A stretch of DNA of 6,216 bases from Candidatus Methylomirabilota bacterium (GTDB lineage Bacteria > Methylomirabilota > Methylomirabilia > Methylomirabilales > 2-02-FULL-66-22). Location of the stretch: positions 1 through 6,216 of the forward strand of contig JACQVO010000223.1 of assembly GCA_016209725.1 (NCBI GenBank). The letters run 5' to 3'. The notes beneath the pieces were generated by a model. That model ran no database searches, was not told the origin of the DNA, and saw nothing but the letters and a program-made list of their open reading frames with translations. This document shows positions 1 through 5,901 of this stretch, piece by piece. How positions within the stretch are numbered: position 1 is the stretch's first letter; each line of letters starts with the position of its first letter. The translations under genes and the position numbers were made by a program.

Positions 1-1190
1 GCCATGAAGATCCCGCTCAGGCCGCCGATGACGAACATGGAGACAAAGGCCAGGGCGTTGAGCATGGGGGTGGTGAACCGGATGGAGCCGCGCCAGAGGG
101 TGCCGAGCCAGTTGAAGGTCTTGATGGCCGAGGGCACCGCGATGACCATGGTGGAGATCATGAAGCTGGTGCCCAGCGCCGGGTTCATCCCGCTCTGGAA
201 CATGTGGTGGCCCCACACGACCCAGGAGAGGAAGGCGATGGCGATCATGGAGAAGGCCATGGCCCGGTAGCCGAAGATCGGCTTGCGCGCGAAGACGGCG
301 AGGATGTCCGAGGCCACCCCCATGGCCGGGAGGATCAGGATGTACACCTCCGGATGGCCGAAGAACCAGAAGAGGTGCTGCCAGAGGAGCGGCTCGCCCC
401 CCCCGGCCGGCAGGAAGAAGCTGGTGCCCAGCGTCCGGTCGAACAGGAGCATCGCCAAGGCCGAGGTCAACACCGGCAGCGCCAGCAACAGGAGGATCGC
501 CACGATGAACAGGGACCAGATGACCAGCGGCAGCCGGAAGAACGTCATTCCCGGGGCCCGCATGTTGATGATCGTGGTGATGTAGTTGATCGAGCCCATC
601 AGCGACGAGAGGCCCAGGATGATCAGGCTGATGCACCAGATGTTTTGTCCCCAGTTGACGCCGGTGTACTGGGGAACTGCGGTCAGGGGTGCGTACGAGG
701 TCCAGCCGCCGGCCGCGTGCCCGCCGGGGACGAAGAAGCCGGCCAGCATCACCACCCCCGACACGGCCCCCACCCAGAAGGAGAGCATGTTGAGCACGGG
801 GAAGGCCATGTCCCGGGCGCCGATCATGAGGGGGATCAGGAAATTCCCGAAGCAGCCCACCAGGATCGGCATGACCACGAAGAAGATCATGATCGTGGCG
901 TGCATGGTGAAGACCGCATTATAGAACTCCGGCCCCATGGCGCCGTCGTACATGAAGGGCTCCGGGACCCAGCCGAGTCCCGGGATCTGCGTCTCGGGCC
1001 AAGCCAGTTGCCACCGGAGCATGAGAGCCAGCAGCCCCCCCAGGGCCATCATGAACAGCCCGAGAAAGAGGAACTGTCTCCCGATCATCTTGTGATCGGT
1101 GGAGAAGACGTACGTGCGCCAGAACCCCAGCTCCTCGTGACGGGCGTGGACGGCCTGTCCGATCGCCGCTGCAGTGGAGGATTCAGCCAT
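1..1190 (-). CDS. coxA: Cytochrome c oxidase subunit I, aa3-type (A1 family), 3' end cut by window edge
   Basis: Catalytic, proton-pumping subunit of the inner-membrane haem-copper oxidase that reduces oxygen to water. The frame starts at ATG 1190-1188 and stays open to base 1, giving 396 residues with about nine hydrophobic helices. Visible key residues are: His97 (TMHATIMIF), a low-spin haem a ligand; the GHPEVY motif with His279 (CuB ligand), Glu281 (D-channel end) and Tyr283 (the cross-linked Tyr); His328-His329 (CuB ligands) in WGHHMF; Lys357 (K-channel) in VPSAIKTFNW; and Asp127, Asn116 and Asn134, which match the D-channel entrance. Glu in GHPEVY plus both channels indicates an A1-type pump rather than a cbb3 or NO reductase. 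The helix X haem ligands lie beyond the window. A good Shine-Dalgarno (AAGGTGA) ends 6 bases before the ATG. It follows coxB by 75 bases with no terminator, so the two are probably co-transcribed. Function is near certain; a fused C-terminal subunit III cannot be excluded. Confidence 0.97.
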   Translation of the reverse strand, partial: MAESSTAAAIGQAVHARHEELGFWRTYVFSTDHKMIGRQFLFLGLFMMALGGLLALMLRWQLAWPETQIPGLGWVPEPFMYDGAMGPEFYNAVFTMHATIMIFFVVMPILVGCFGNFLIPLMIGARDMAFPVLNMLSFWVGAVSGVVMLAGFFVPGGHAAGGWTSYAPLTAVPQYTGVNWGQNIWCISLIILGLSSLMGSINYITTIINMRAPGMTFFRLPLVIWSLFIVAILLLLALPVLTSALAMLLFDRTLGTSFFLPAGGGEPLLWQHLFWFFGHPEVYILILPAMGVASDILAVFARKPIFGYRAMAFSMIAIAFLSWVVWGHHMFQSGMNPALGTSFMISTMVIAVPSAIKTFNWLGTLWRGSIRFTTPMLNALAFVSMFVIGGLSGIFM

Positions 1191-1207
1191 TCGTTCTCAC
1201 CTTTCCG

Positions 1208-1228
1208 ATTGCGAATTGCGGATTGCGG
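1208..1228. repeat. Three tandem heptamers (ATTGCGR) in the coxB-coxA spacer
   Basis: Seen directly: ATTGCGA, ATTGCGG, ATTGCGG in direct tandem, followed by a further AT. On the coding (minus) strand this reads as CCGCAAT repeats, placed just upstream of the coxA ribosome binding site. A fourth ATTGCGG lies at 1994-2000 in the coxB leader. Function is unknown. It could be a dispersed short intergenic repeat of the genome, or a spacer that expands by slippage. Confidence 0.7.
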
Positions 1229-1265
1229 ATCCCACCTGGGCGGGACTCGATCTCCCCCGATTGCC

Positions 1266-1925
1266 TCAGGACGATGGCCAACGCTCCTTCACCCACTTCT
1301 CGTACTCGCCGGCCGGATGCACGGTCAGCCAGCCCTTCATCCCCGAGTGGCCGAACCCGCACAGCTCCGCGCAGGGAATCTCGTACTTGCCGGGCTTGGT
1401 CGCCTCGAACCAGGCCAGGATCTCCCGTCCCGGCACGCTGTCCTGCTTCAGCCGCAGGTTCGGCAGGAAGAAGCTATGAATCACGTCCTTTGACCTCAGG
1501 TGGACCCGCACGATCTTCCCCACCGGCACATGCAGCTCGTTCTCCAGCATCAGGTCGTCCGCCGTCCCGAATTTCCTATCCGGGCCGGGATAGAGCATCT
1601 CCCAGTTGAACTGTTTCGACGTCACCTGGACCTCGACATCCCCGGGCGGCGCGTGGCTCTTGATCCTCGCCCAAGACGCCTGGCTCATGAAGGACAGCAC
1701 GACCAGGATGATGGCCGGGACGACGGTCCAGATGATCTCCAGCGTGGTGTTCCCGTGGGTGTATGACGCCCGGCGACCCTCCCGCCGGCGGTACAACACG
1801 AGAAAGGCCAGCAGGGTCACCGTCACCAGGATGAAGGTCGCGCCGGTGATGTAGTAGATCAGGTAAAAGAGGGAGTCCACTTCCCCGCCATAGGTGGACA
1901 CGTTTTCCGGAAGCCAGCTCATCAT
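1266..1925 (-). CDS. coxB: Cytochrome c oxidase subunit II (CuA subunit)
   Basis: Accepts electrons from a periplasmic donor at a binuclear CuA centre and passes them to haem a of subunit I. The 219-residue product has two N-terminal membrane helices (about 20-44 and 62-82) that form the usual hairpin, followed by a periplasmic cupredoxin domain. All CuA ligands are present: His150 (VIHSFF), Cys185, Glu187, Cys189, His193 and Met196 in CAELCGFGHSGM. Trp108 in QFNWEMLYP matches the conserved aromatic electron-entry region. There is no C-terminal CXXCH, so this is not a caa3-type fusion and an external donor is needed. No lipobox or cleaved signal peptide is evident; the N-terminus is short. 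The start has two consecutive ATG codons (1925 and 1922); GGGAG at 1939-1935 lies 9 bases before the first. It has its own promoter upstream and is followed by coxA. Confidence 0.97.
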   Translation of the reverse strand: MMSWLPENVSTYGGEVDSLFYLIYYITGATFILVTVTLLAFLVLYRRREGRRASYTHGNTTLEIIWTVVPAIILVVLSFMSQASWARIKSHAPPGDVEVQVTSKQFNWEMLYPGPDRKFGTADDLMLENELHVPVGKIVRVHLRSKDVIHSFFLPNLRLKQDSVPGREILAWFEATKPGKYEIPCAELCGFGHSGMKGWLTVHPAGEYEKWVKERWPSS

Positions 1926-1972
1926 GAAGGGTCGCTCCCGTCGCCTGGACCGCTTCGGTTTCCCGCATCCAT

Positions 1973-1991
1973 CACAAGCTGAGTGCTTGTG
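1973..1991. promoter_or_regulatory. Perfect inverted repeat in the coxB leader
   Basis: CACAAGC (1973-1979) and GCTTGTG (1985-1991) are perfect 7-base arms around a 5-base loop (TGAGT). The site lies in the predicted coxB 5' leader, about 25-40 bases downstream of the expected transcription start. It could be an operator for a dimeric regulator or an RNA hairpin. No T tract follows on the coding strand, so it is not a terminator. The symmetry is seen; the role is inferred. Confidence 0.55.
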
Positions 1992-2021
1992 TCATTGCGG
2001 ACTAATTTTATCGTCGGTGTC

Positions 2022-2050
2022 TTTTATTCCCTTAACACAGGACGTGTCAA
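2022..2050 (-). promoter_or_regulatory. Sigma70-type promoter for coxBA
   Basis: On the minus strand a perfect -35 hexamer TTGACA (2050-2045) is followed, after exactly 17 bases, by ATAAAA (2027-2022) as the -10. The transcript would start near 2015, leaving a leader of about 90 bases before the coxB ATG. It sits directly downstream of the terminator of the preceding gene, which supports an independent coxBA unit. The spacer also holds a weak symmetric ACAC-N5-GTGT (2035-2047), possibly an operator. The -10 match is imperfect (four of six to TATAAT). Confidence 0.65.
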
Positions 2051-2068
2051 GGAGGAATTCCAGAAAAC

Positions 2069-2103
2069 AAGCCCTCCCCCCGGTGCTCTCGAGGGGAGGG
2101 CTT
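2069..2103 (-). terminator. Intrinsic terminator after the cupredoxin gene
   Basis: AAGCCCTCCCC (2069-2079) and GGGGAGGGCTT (2093-2103) form a perfect 11-base-pair GC-rich stem with a 13-base loop. On the minus strand the stem is followed by GTTTTC, a short U tract, which fits a Rho-independent terminator about 35 bases after the stop codon at 2137. The + strand side is followed by TT beyond the stem's own TT, so it may be weakly bidirectional, but no + strand gene is seen to use it. Confidence 0.85.
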
Positions 2104-2136
2104 TTCGGCTTGGGCGAGCCCGGAGAGGCCCGACCG

Positions 2137-2829
2137 TTACTTCTTCAGCTCTGCCGTGAGTTTCGCCTCTTCTTTCGCCTTGATGCTGACTTCCTTCACC
2201 TGCTTGCCCAGGGTCTCGTGCCAGATCTCGACCTTGTAGTTTCCGGGCGGGACATTCTTGATGGCGAAGTTCCCCTTCTCGTCCGTCACCCCTACGAATG
2301 GATGGTCCGTGGCAACGATCCAGCCGGTCATCCAGGCATGCGCATCGCAGGAGGCCTTGATGATCTCGGGCTTGCCGAATTTCTCGGTCAGGACCTTCTT
2401 GAACTTGGGCTGGGCCTTGTTGATGGCCGGGTTTGCGGTGCTGTAGGTGTGGATGTTGTGCAGGATCCCGTCGCTGTTCAGGATATCCAACTCCCCCGTC
2501 GTGGGCACCACCACCACGCGGGGCGTGTAGGTGCAGCCCCTCTGGTCCAGCGTGGCCTTCTGGGACGCGAACTTGCCCCCCTTGGCCCCCACCACGGTCA
2601 CGACCACGTTCTTCACGCCCTTGTCGGGCCCCACCACCAGGGACTCGTCATAGAGCTCGGTCTTGCCGCAGACCTCCTTGTCCTTGGTGACATCCAGCTT
2701 CTTCTTGGCCGGCGGATCCCCGGCGAAGCTGATCCGCCCGCCGAGGCTTCCCACATCCTGGGCGGAGGCCGCCACGACCCCGCCCACAACCAGACCCATG
2801 ATGGCGACGACCGTCCATACCACTTTCAT
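2137..2829 (-). CDS. Secreted cupredoxin-like copper protein with C-terminal carboxypeptidase-regulatory-like domain
   Basis: A 230-residue periplasmic protein, probably an electron carrier or copper-binding accessory of the respiratory chain. A signal peptide is clear (hydrophobic residues 4-20, then ASA before Gln24). Residues about 25-170 look cupredoxin-like, with likely type 1 copper ligands His124 (ILHNIH), Cys161, His164 and Met167 in SCDAHAWM. This Cys-X2-His-X2-Met loop has the short spacing known from amicyanin. Cys54 and Cys99 may form a disulfide. Residues about 176-230 (GVTDEKGNFAIKNVPPGNYKV) match the beta-sandwich of carboxypeptidase regulatory-like (CarboxypepD_reg) domains. 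Related proteins are often annotated only as carboxypeptidase-regulatory-like or methylamine-utilisation proteins; the former name is misleading, as no peptidase is present. AAGGAGG at 2846-2840 lies 10 bases before the ATG. It follows the octaheme gene by 62 bases, consistent with one operon, and ends at a strong terminator. Redox function is inferred; the fold and copper loop are well supported. Confidence 0.88.
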   Translation of the reverse strand: MKVVWTVVAIMGLVVGGVVAASAQDVGSLGGRISFAGDPPAKKKLDVTKDKEVCGKTELYDESLVVGPDKGVKNVVVTVVGAKGGKFASQKATLDQRGCTYTPRVVVVPTTGELDILNSDGILHNIHTYSTANPAINKAQPKFKKVLTEKFGKPEIIKASCDAHAWMTGWIVATDHPFVGVTDEKGNFAIKNVPPGNYKVEIWHETLGKQVKEVSIKAKEEAKLTAELKK

Positions 2830-2891
2830 CCTTCCCGCTCCTCCTTCCTTGGTCTGCCTGACCGCCGAGCGTCAGACGCTGGGGAGCCCGC

Positions 2892-5843
2892 TCACCGCTC
2901 TCCCAGGGACATGATGTAGTCCCGAAGGGCAATGATCTGTTGCTCCTCGTTTCCCCCCAGGATGTCATCGGGACCGCCAGGGTAGAAGCTCGGCATCTTC
3001 GCCCCTGGCTGGATCTTCTGGGGGTCCTTCAACCACTTCACGATCCACTCCGGCCGCAGGCGCCGCCGCGCCAGGGACAGATCCGGCGCCCAGCCCTCGG
3101 GCGGTCCCTCGGGCAGCTTGCTGCCCTGCACGTGGCAGGAGAAGCAGTCGAAATAATCCTTGGATGCCAGCTTCCGCCCGGCCTCCACCAGTTCCGGCGA
3201 GTACTCCTCCACCCGGACGAACTCGTACGGGAAGCCCTTCCCCGCCAGGGCCGCGAAGTACTTGCTCAAGGTGGTGGCTTCGTCGATGGTCACGGGGAAC
3301 GTGGGCATCCGCACCTTGAGCCAGGGGCGCAGGCTGGTCGGCCGGGCCAACCACTCGTACAGCCAGGTGGCCTGAACCTTCTCCCCCTCCTGCAAGTGCC
3401 CGGCGACCAGCGGGGGCGGGGCCACCTGGGGCGTCTCGTAGAAGGTGGCGACGTCTCCGCCTTTCCCCTCGATGACGTGGCACCCCGTGCAATTGTATTT
3501 CTGCAGGATCCGGCGGCCGTCCTGGACCGCTGCCTCCAGATCGATGAGCCGCCGTTCGAAGGCCCGAGGCACCGGCACGTCCACCTGGCTCTTCAGGAAC
3601 ACCCGGATCGCCTTGATCTGCTCGTCCGTCAACCCGAAGTTAGGCATGATCTGGGGGGCCAGGGCCGTCTGGTAGATCTGCGGATTCTTCAATTTCCAGA
3701 AGACGAAGTCCTCCCAGGTCTGCCGCACCCCGACCGCTTCGCCGAAGAACAGGCGGTCCACTCGCTTCACACCGAAGTCGGTGAGGTCGGGCGCGATCTT
3801 CTCGGCCGTTTCGAACCCCTTGATCTCGTGGCAGCCGAAGCACCCGCGCTTCCGGATCAGGGCCTCGCCCGCCTTGATCCGCGCTTCGCTCTGGAGCTCC
3901 GCGCTGAGGGCGGGCCGCTCCTGTCGTCGCCCCAGCGTCATGAGATATGTGGCCACGTCCCGCGCCTCCTGGTCCGACAGGCGCAGGTTCGGCATGTTGG
4001 TCTTGGGGCGGAAACGCTTGGGGTCCTTCAACCAACGGTAGATCCACTGGGGGTTCGCCTTGCTGGCCAGCTGGCCCAGCTCCGGACCGAAAGTCGGCCC
4101 CCCCACGTATACCTCCCCCGCGCCGGGATAAACCGGCGGCGCCTCTTCCTTCACCCCGCCGCGCTTCGGGGGCTTCGCTTCCGGGCTCCCCGCCGGCGCT
4201 GCGCCCGCCTGGCCCTCGCGCTTCTCCGTGTCCTTGCCGTTTCCGCCCTCCTTGGCGGCCTCAACCGCGGTCGCCGCTCCGACGGAGTCCGGTGCCCCGA
4301 CGACCGGCAGGACGGATGTCCCCTTCTTCAGCGACTCCATCTCTTTGATCTGATGGCAGCCGAGGCATCCCAACCGGCTCACCAGCTCCCGGCCGCGCTC
4401 TGCCGAGCCCGGCTGGTATGCAGTGGGGTACGGCGCTTCCGGCTCCGAGTGCTTCAGCAGGTAGGCGGACACGGAGATCGCCTCGTCCTCCGACAGATTG
4501 AAGTTGGGCATCTTGGTGAGCGGCAGGTATCCCTTGGGGTTCTGGATCCAGTGCACCATCCACGAGGGGTCCGCCTTGCTCTTGACCCTGAGGAGACTCG
4601 GGCCGACCTTTTCCGCCTTTTCGAACCCGCGCAGGTTGTGACAGCCGAAGCAGCCGAGCTGCGCCACGAGCTGTTTCCCCTCGCTCAGCACGGGCGCCAA
4701 GGGCACGAAGGTCTGGGCGCTGTGGCAGACTTGGCAGGAGGCCTGCACCATCTCGCCGTGGAACATGGGCCGTTCCCAGTAGATGTGCCTCCGCAGCCCC
4801 TCCCGGACATCGGCCTGCAGCTTCTCCTCCAGCTCGTGGGAGGAATGCGCGTCGAAGACCGTGAGAGCGGAGCCCTGCCCCTGGTGGCAGGCGGTGCAGC
4901 CGAAACGGGTCACGGGATGTTTCCCGAAGAAGACCTCGAGGCGCGGGTGAGCGCGAAACGGCTGGGGCGCATTCTCGAACCCCGCCCGGTCGATCCCCAG
5001 ATGGCAGGTCATGCACCGATCCACGGTAAGGATCGGCTGCTTGAACTCGTTCACCGCCAGGCCCGCGATGACCACCTGCTGCACCTCGGGGGCGCGGGCG
5101 CGGATGCCCTCCAGCCGGCGCTGAAGCGCGGAGATGGGCGCTTTGAGCTCGGCCAGTTGGTCGCGGAGCTTGCCGGCGGCCTCGGAGAACCGCTTGAGGG
5201 CGGCCTGCTTGTCCTCCACTGCCTTCTCCAGCTTGGCTAGCCCCGGTTCGTGGGCCTGGATCCGCTGCTCTAGCGCCTTCTCGTTGGCAACCAGGGCCTT
5301 GTACTCGGCGCTCTTGACTGTGGTGTCCCGGCACGCCTCGACGGCCTTGCGCACGTCGGGCGATCCGGGATCCTGCCTGGCCTCCCGCGCCTTCCGCTCC
5401 TCCTGCTCCTGGCAGCGGAACTGGGCGTGCTCCACCCGGTAGCGCTGCTCGTCCAGTTCGCTCTTGATGAACTGGATCTGCTGGGCCTTGTCCACCCGCT
5501 GCCCCTCCAGGGTGTCGAGTTCCGCTTTCAGCCGGGCGTAGTCCGGGCCCTGAATGGCCTCCTCCGCCTTGGCCAACGCCGCCTCCAATTCGCGGACCTT
5601 CGCCTGCACCTCCGGGCTGCGGAACTTGGCCTCGGCCGCCGTCAGGGCCTGCTCCACCATCTGTTGTTCCAGACGGTTGAACTGGCGCTGGTATTCGATC
5701 CAGGGGCGGCGGGTCTTTCCCTCGTCCCACAGGGCCCACCCCGTCGCCAGGACCAGGGCCATGCTGGAGGCGAAGAACGCCATCCTGAGGGGGCGTCGTT
5801 CATCCGGGAGGCGTGTGCGTCGCAGTCGAAACATCAAGCCCAC
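2892..5843 (-). CDS. Membrane-anchored octaheme cytochrome c with coiled-coil stalk and five tandem class I haem domains
   Basis: A 983-residue multihaem electron-transfer protein, probably a subunit of or partner to a quinol-oxidising complex. The basic N-terminus (1-20) is followed by one membrane helix (about 21-38) that should leave the rest periplasmic. Residues about 50-250 are Glu/Lys/Gln/Ala-rich coiled coil. Eight CXXCH haem sites begin at Cys277, 316, 370, 398, 493, 668, 785 and 900. The first three are close together and surrounded by His (299, 309, 333, 336, 353, 362), which suggests a bis-His three-haem cluster. The last five each form a class I module with a distal Met in an MP motif: Met445, 617, 733, 846 and 950. 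The fifth site carries an insertion of roughly 75 residues (about 503-580), low in complexity and rich in Ala, Gly, Pro and Lys. GTG 5843 is preferred because GGGAG at 5857-5853 lies 9 bases upstream; ATG 5834 is the alternative. It lies 58 bases after the membrane-protein gene and 62 before the copper protein. No specific family name is recognised with certainty. Confidence 0.93.
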   Translation of the reverse strand: MGLMFRLRRTRLPDERRPLRMAFFASSMALVLATGWALWDEGKTRRPWIEYQRQFNRLEQQMVEQALTAAEAKFRSPEVQAKVRELEAALAKAEEAIQGPDYARLKAELDTLEGQRVDKAQQIQFIKSELDEQRYRVEHAQFRCQEQEERKAREARQDPGSPDVRKAVEACRDTTVKSAEYKALVANEKALEQRIQAHEPGLAKLEKAVEDKQAALKRFSEAAGKLRDQLAELKAPISALQRRLEGIRARAPEVQQVVIAGLAVNEFKQPILTVDRCMTCHLGIDRAGFENAPQPFRAHPRLEVFFGKHPVTRFGCTACHQGQGSALTVFDAHSSHELEEKLQADVREGLRRHIYWERPMFHGEMVQASCQVCHSAQTFVPLAPVLSEGKQLVAQLGCFGCHNLRGFEKAEKVGPSLLRVKSKADPSWMVHWIQNPKGYLPLTKMPNFNLSEDEAISVSAYLLKHSEPEAPYPTAYQPGSAERGRELVSRLGCLGCHQIKEMESLKKGTSVLPVVGAPDSVGAATAVEAAKEGGNGKDTEKREGQAGAAPAGSPEAKPPKRGGVKEEAPPVYPGAGEVYVGGPTFGPELGQLASKANPQWIYRWLKDPKRFRPKTNMPNLRLSDQEARDVATYLMTLGRRQERPALSAELQSEARIKAGEALIRKRGCFGCHEIKGFETAEKIAPDLTDFGVKRVDRLFFGEAVGVRQTWEDFVFWKLKNPQIYQTALAPQIMPNFGLTDEQIKAIRVFLKSQVDVPVPRAFERRLIDLEAAVQDGRRILQKYNCTGCHVIEGKGGDVATFYETPQVAPPPLVAGHLQEGEKVQATWLYEWLARPTSLRPWLKVRMPTFPVTIDEATTLSKYFAALAGKGFPYEFVRVEEYSPELVEAGRKLASKDYFDCFSCHVQGSKLPEGPPEGWAPDLSLARRRLRPEWIVKWLKDPQKIQPGAKMPSFYPGGPDDILGGNEEQQIIALRDYIMSLGER

Positions 5844-5854
5844 GGCAAGCCGCT

Positions 5855-5892
5855 CCCGCCCGTCCCGCCCCTGGCGGGATGCCGCGGGCGGG
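5855..5892. promoter_or_regulatory. Strong intergenic hairpin overlapping the cytochrome ribosome binding site
   Basis: Nested inverted repeats: outer arms CCCGCCCG (5855-5862) and CGGGCGGG (5885-5892), inner arms TCCCGCC (5863-5869) and GGCGGGA (5873-5879), with a 3-base loop and a 5-base bulge (5880-5884). All 15 pairs are Watson-Crick. It fills most of the gap between the membrane-protein stop and the cytochrome start. The Shine-Dalgarno GGGAG (5857-5853 on the minus strand) shares three bases with the outer stem, so folding could limit translation or stabilise a processed mRNA. There is no U tract, so it is not a standard terminator. Confidence 0.65.
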
Positions 5893-5901
5893 CGAGGTTC
5901 A

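Noticed and set aside
1230..1245. Short inverted repeat TCCCACC/GGCGGGA in the coxB-coxA spacer as a terminator
   Set aside because: The stem is short, needs a G-U pair, has almost no loop and is not followed by a U tract; coxA most likely depends on read-through from coxB.
204..1493. + strand open frame of 429 codons across coxA and the end of coxB
   Set aside because: Extreme His, Glu, Gly and Pro composition and full overlap with clear cox genes mark it as an antisense shadow.
2845..2880. Partial symmetry (CTGAC...GTCAG) between the octaheme and copper-protein genes
   Set aside because: Only five base pairs and no U tract, so neither a terminator nor a convincing operator.
1894..2919. 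+ strand frame of 341 codons over the cupredoxin gene and coxB leader
   Set aside because: It covers a well-supported minus-strand gene, its terminator and promoter, and its product resembles no known family.
2940..5240. Long + strand open frame of 766 codons antisense to the octaheme cytochrome
   Set aside because: Its product has no recognisable domain, is rich in Arg, Leu, Pro, Gly and His as expected for an antisense frame of GC-rich DNA, and overlaps a gene with eight haem motifs.
4261..5739. Minus-strand frame of 492 codons inside the octaheme gene
   Set aside because: It is an out-of-frame reading of the same strand, rich in Gly, Arg, Ala and Pro with no domain; the other frame carries the CXXCH motifs.
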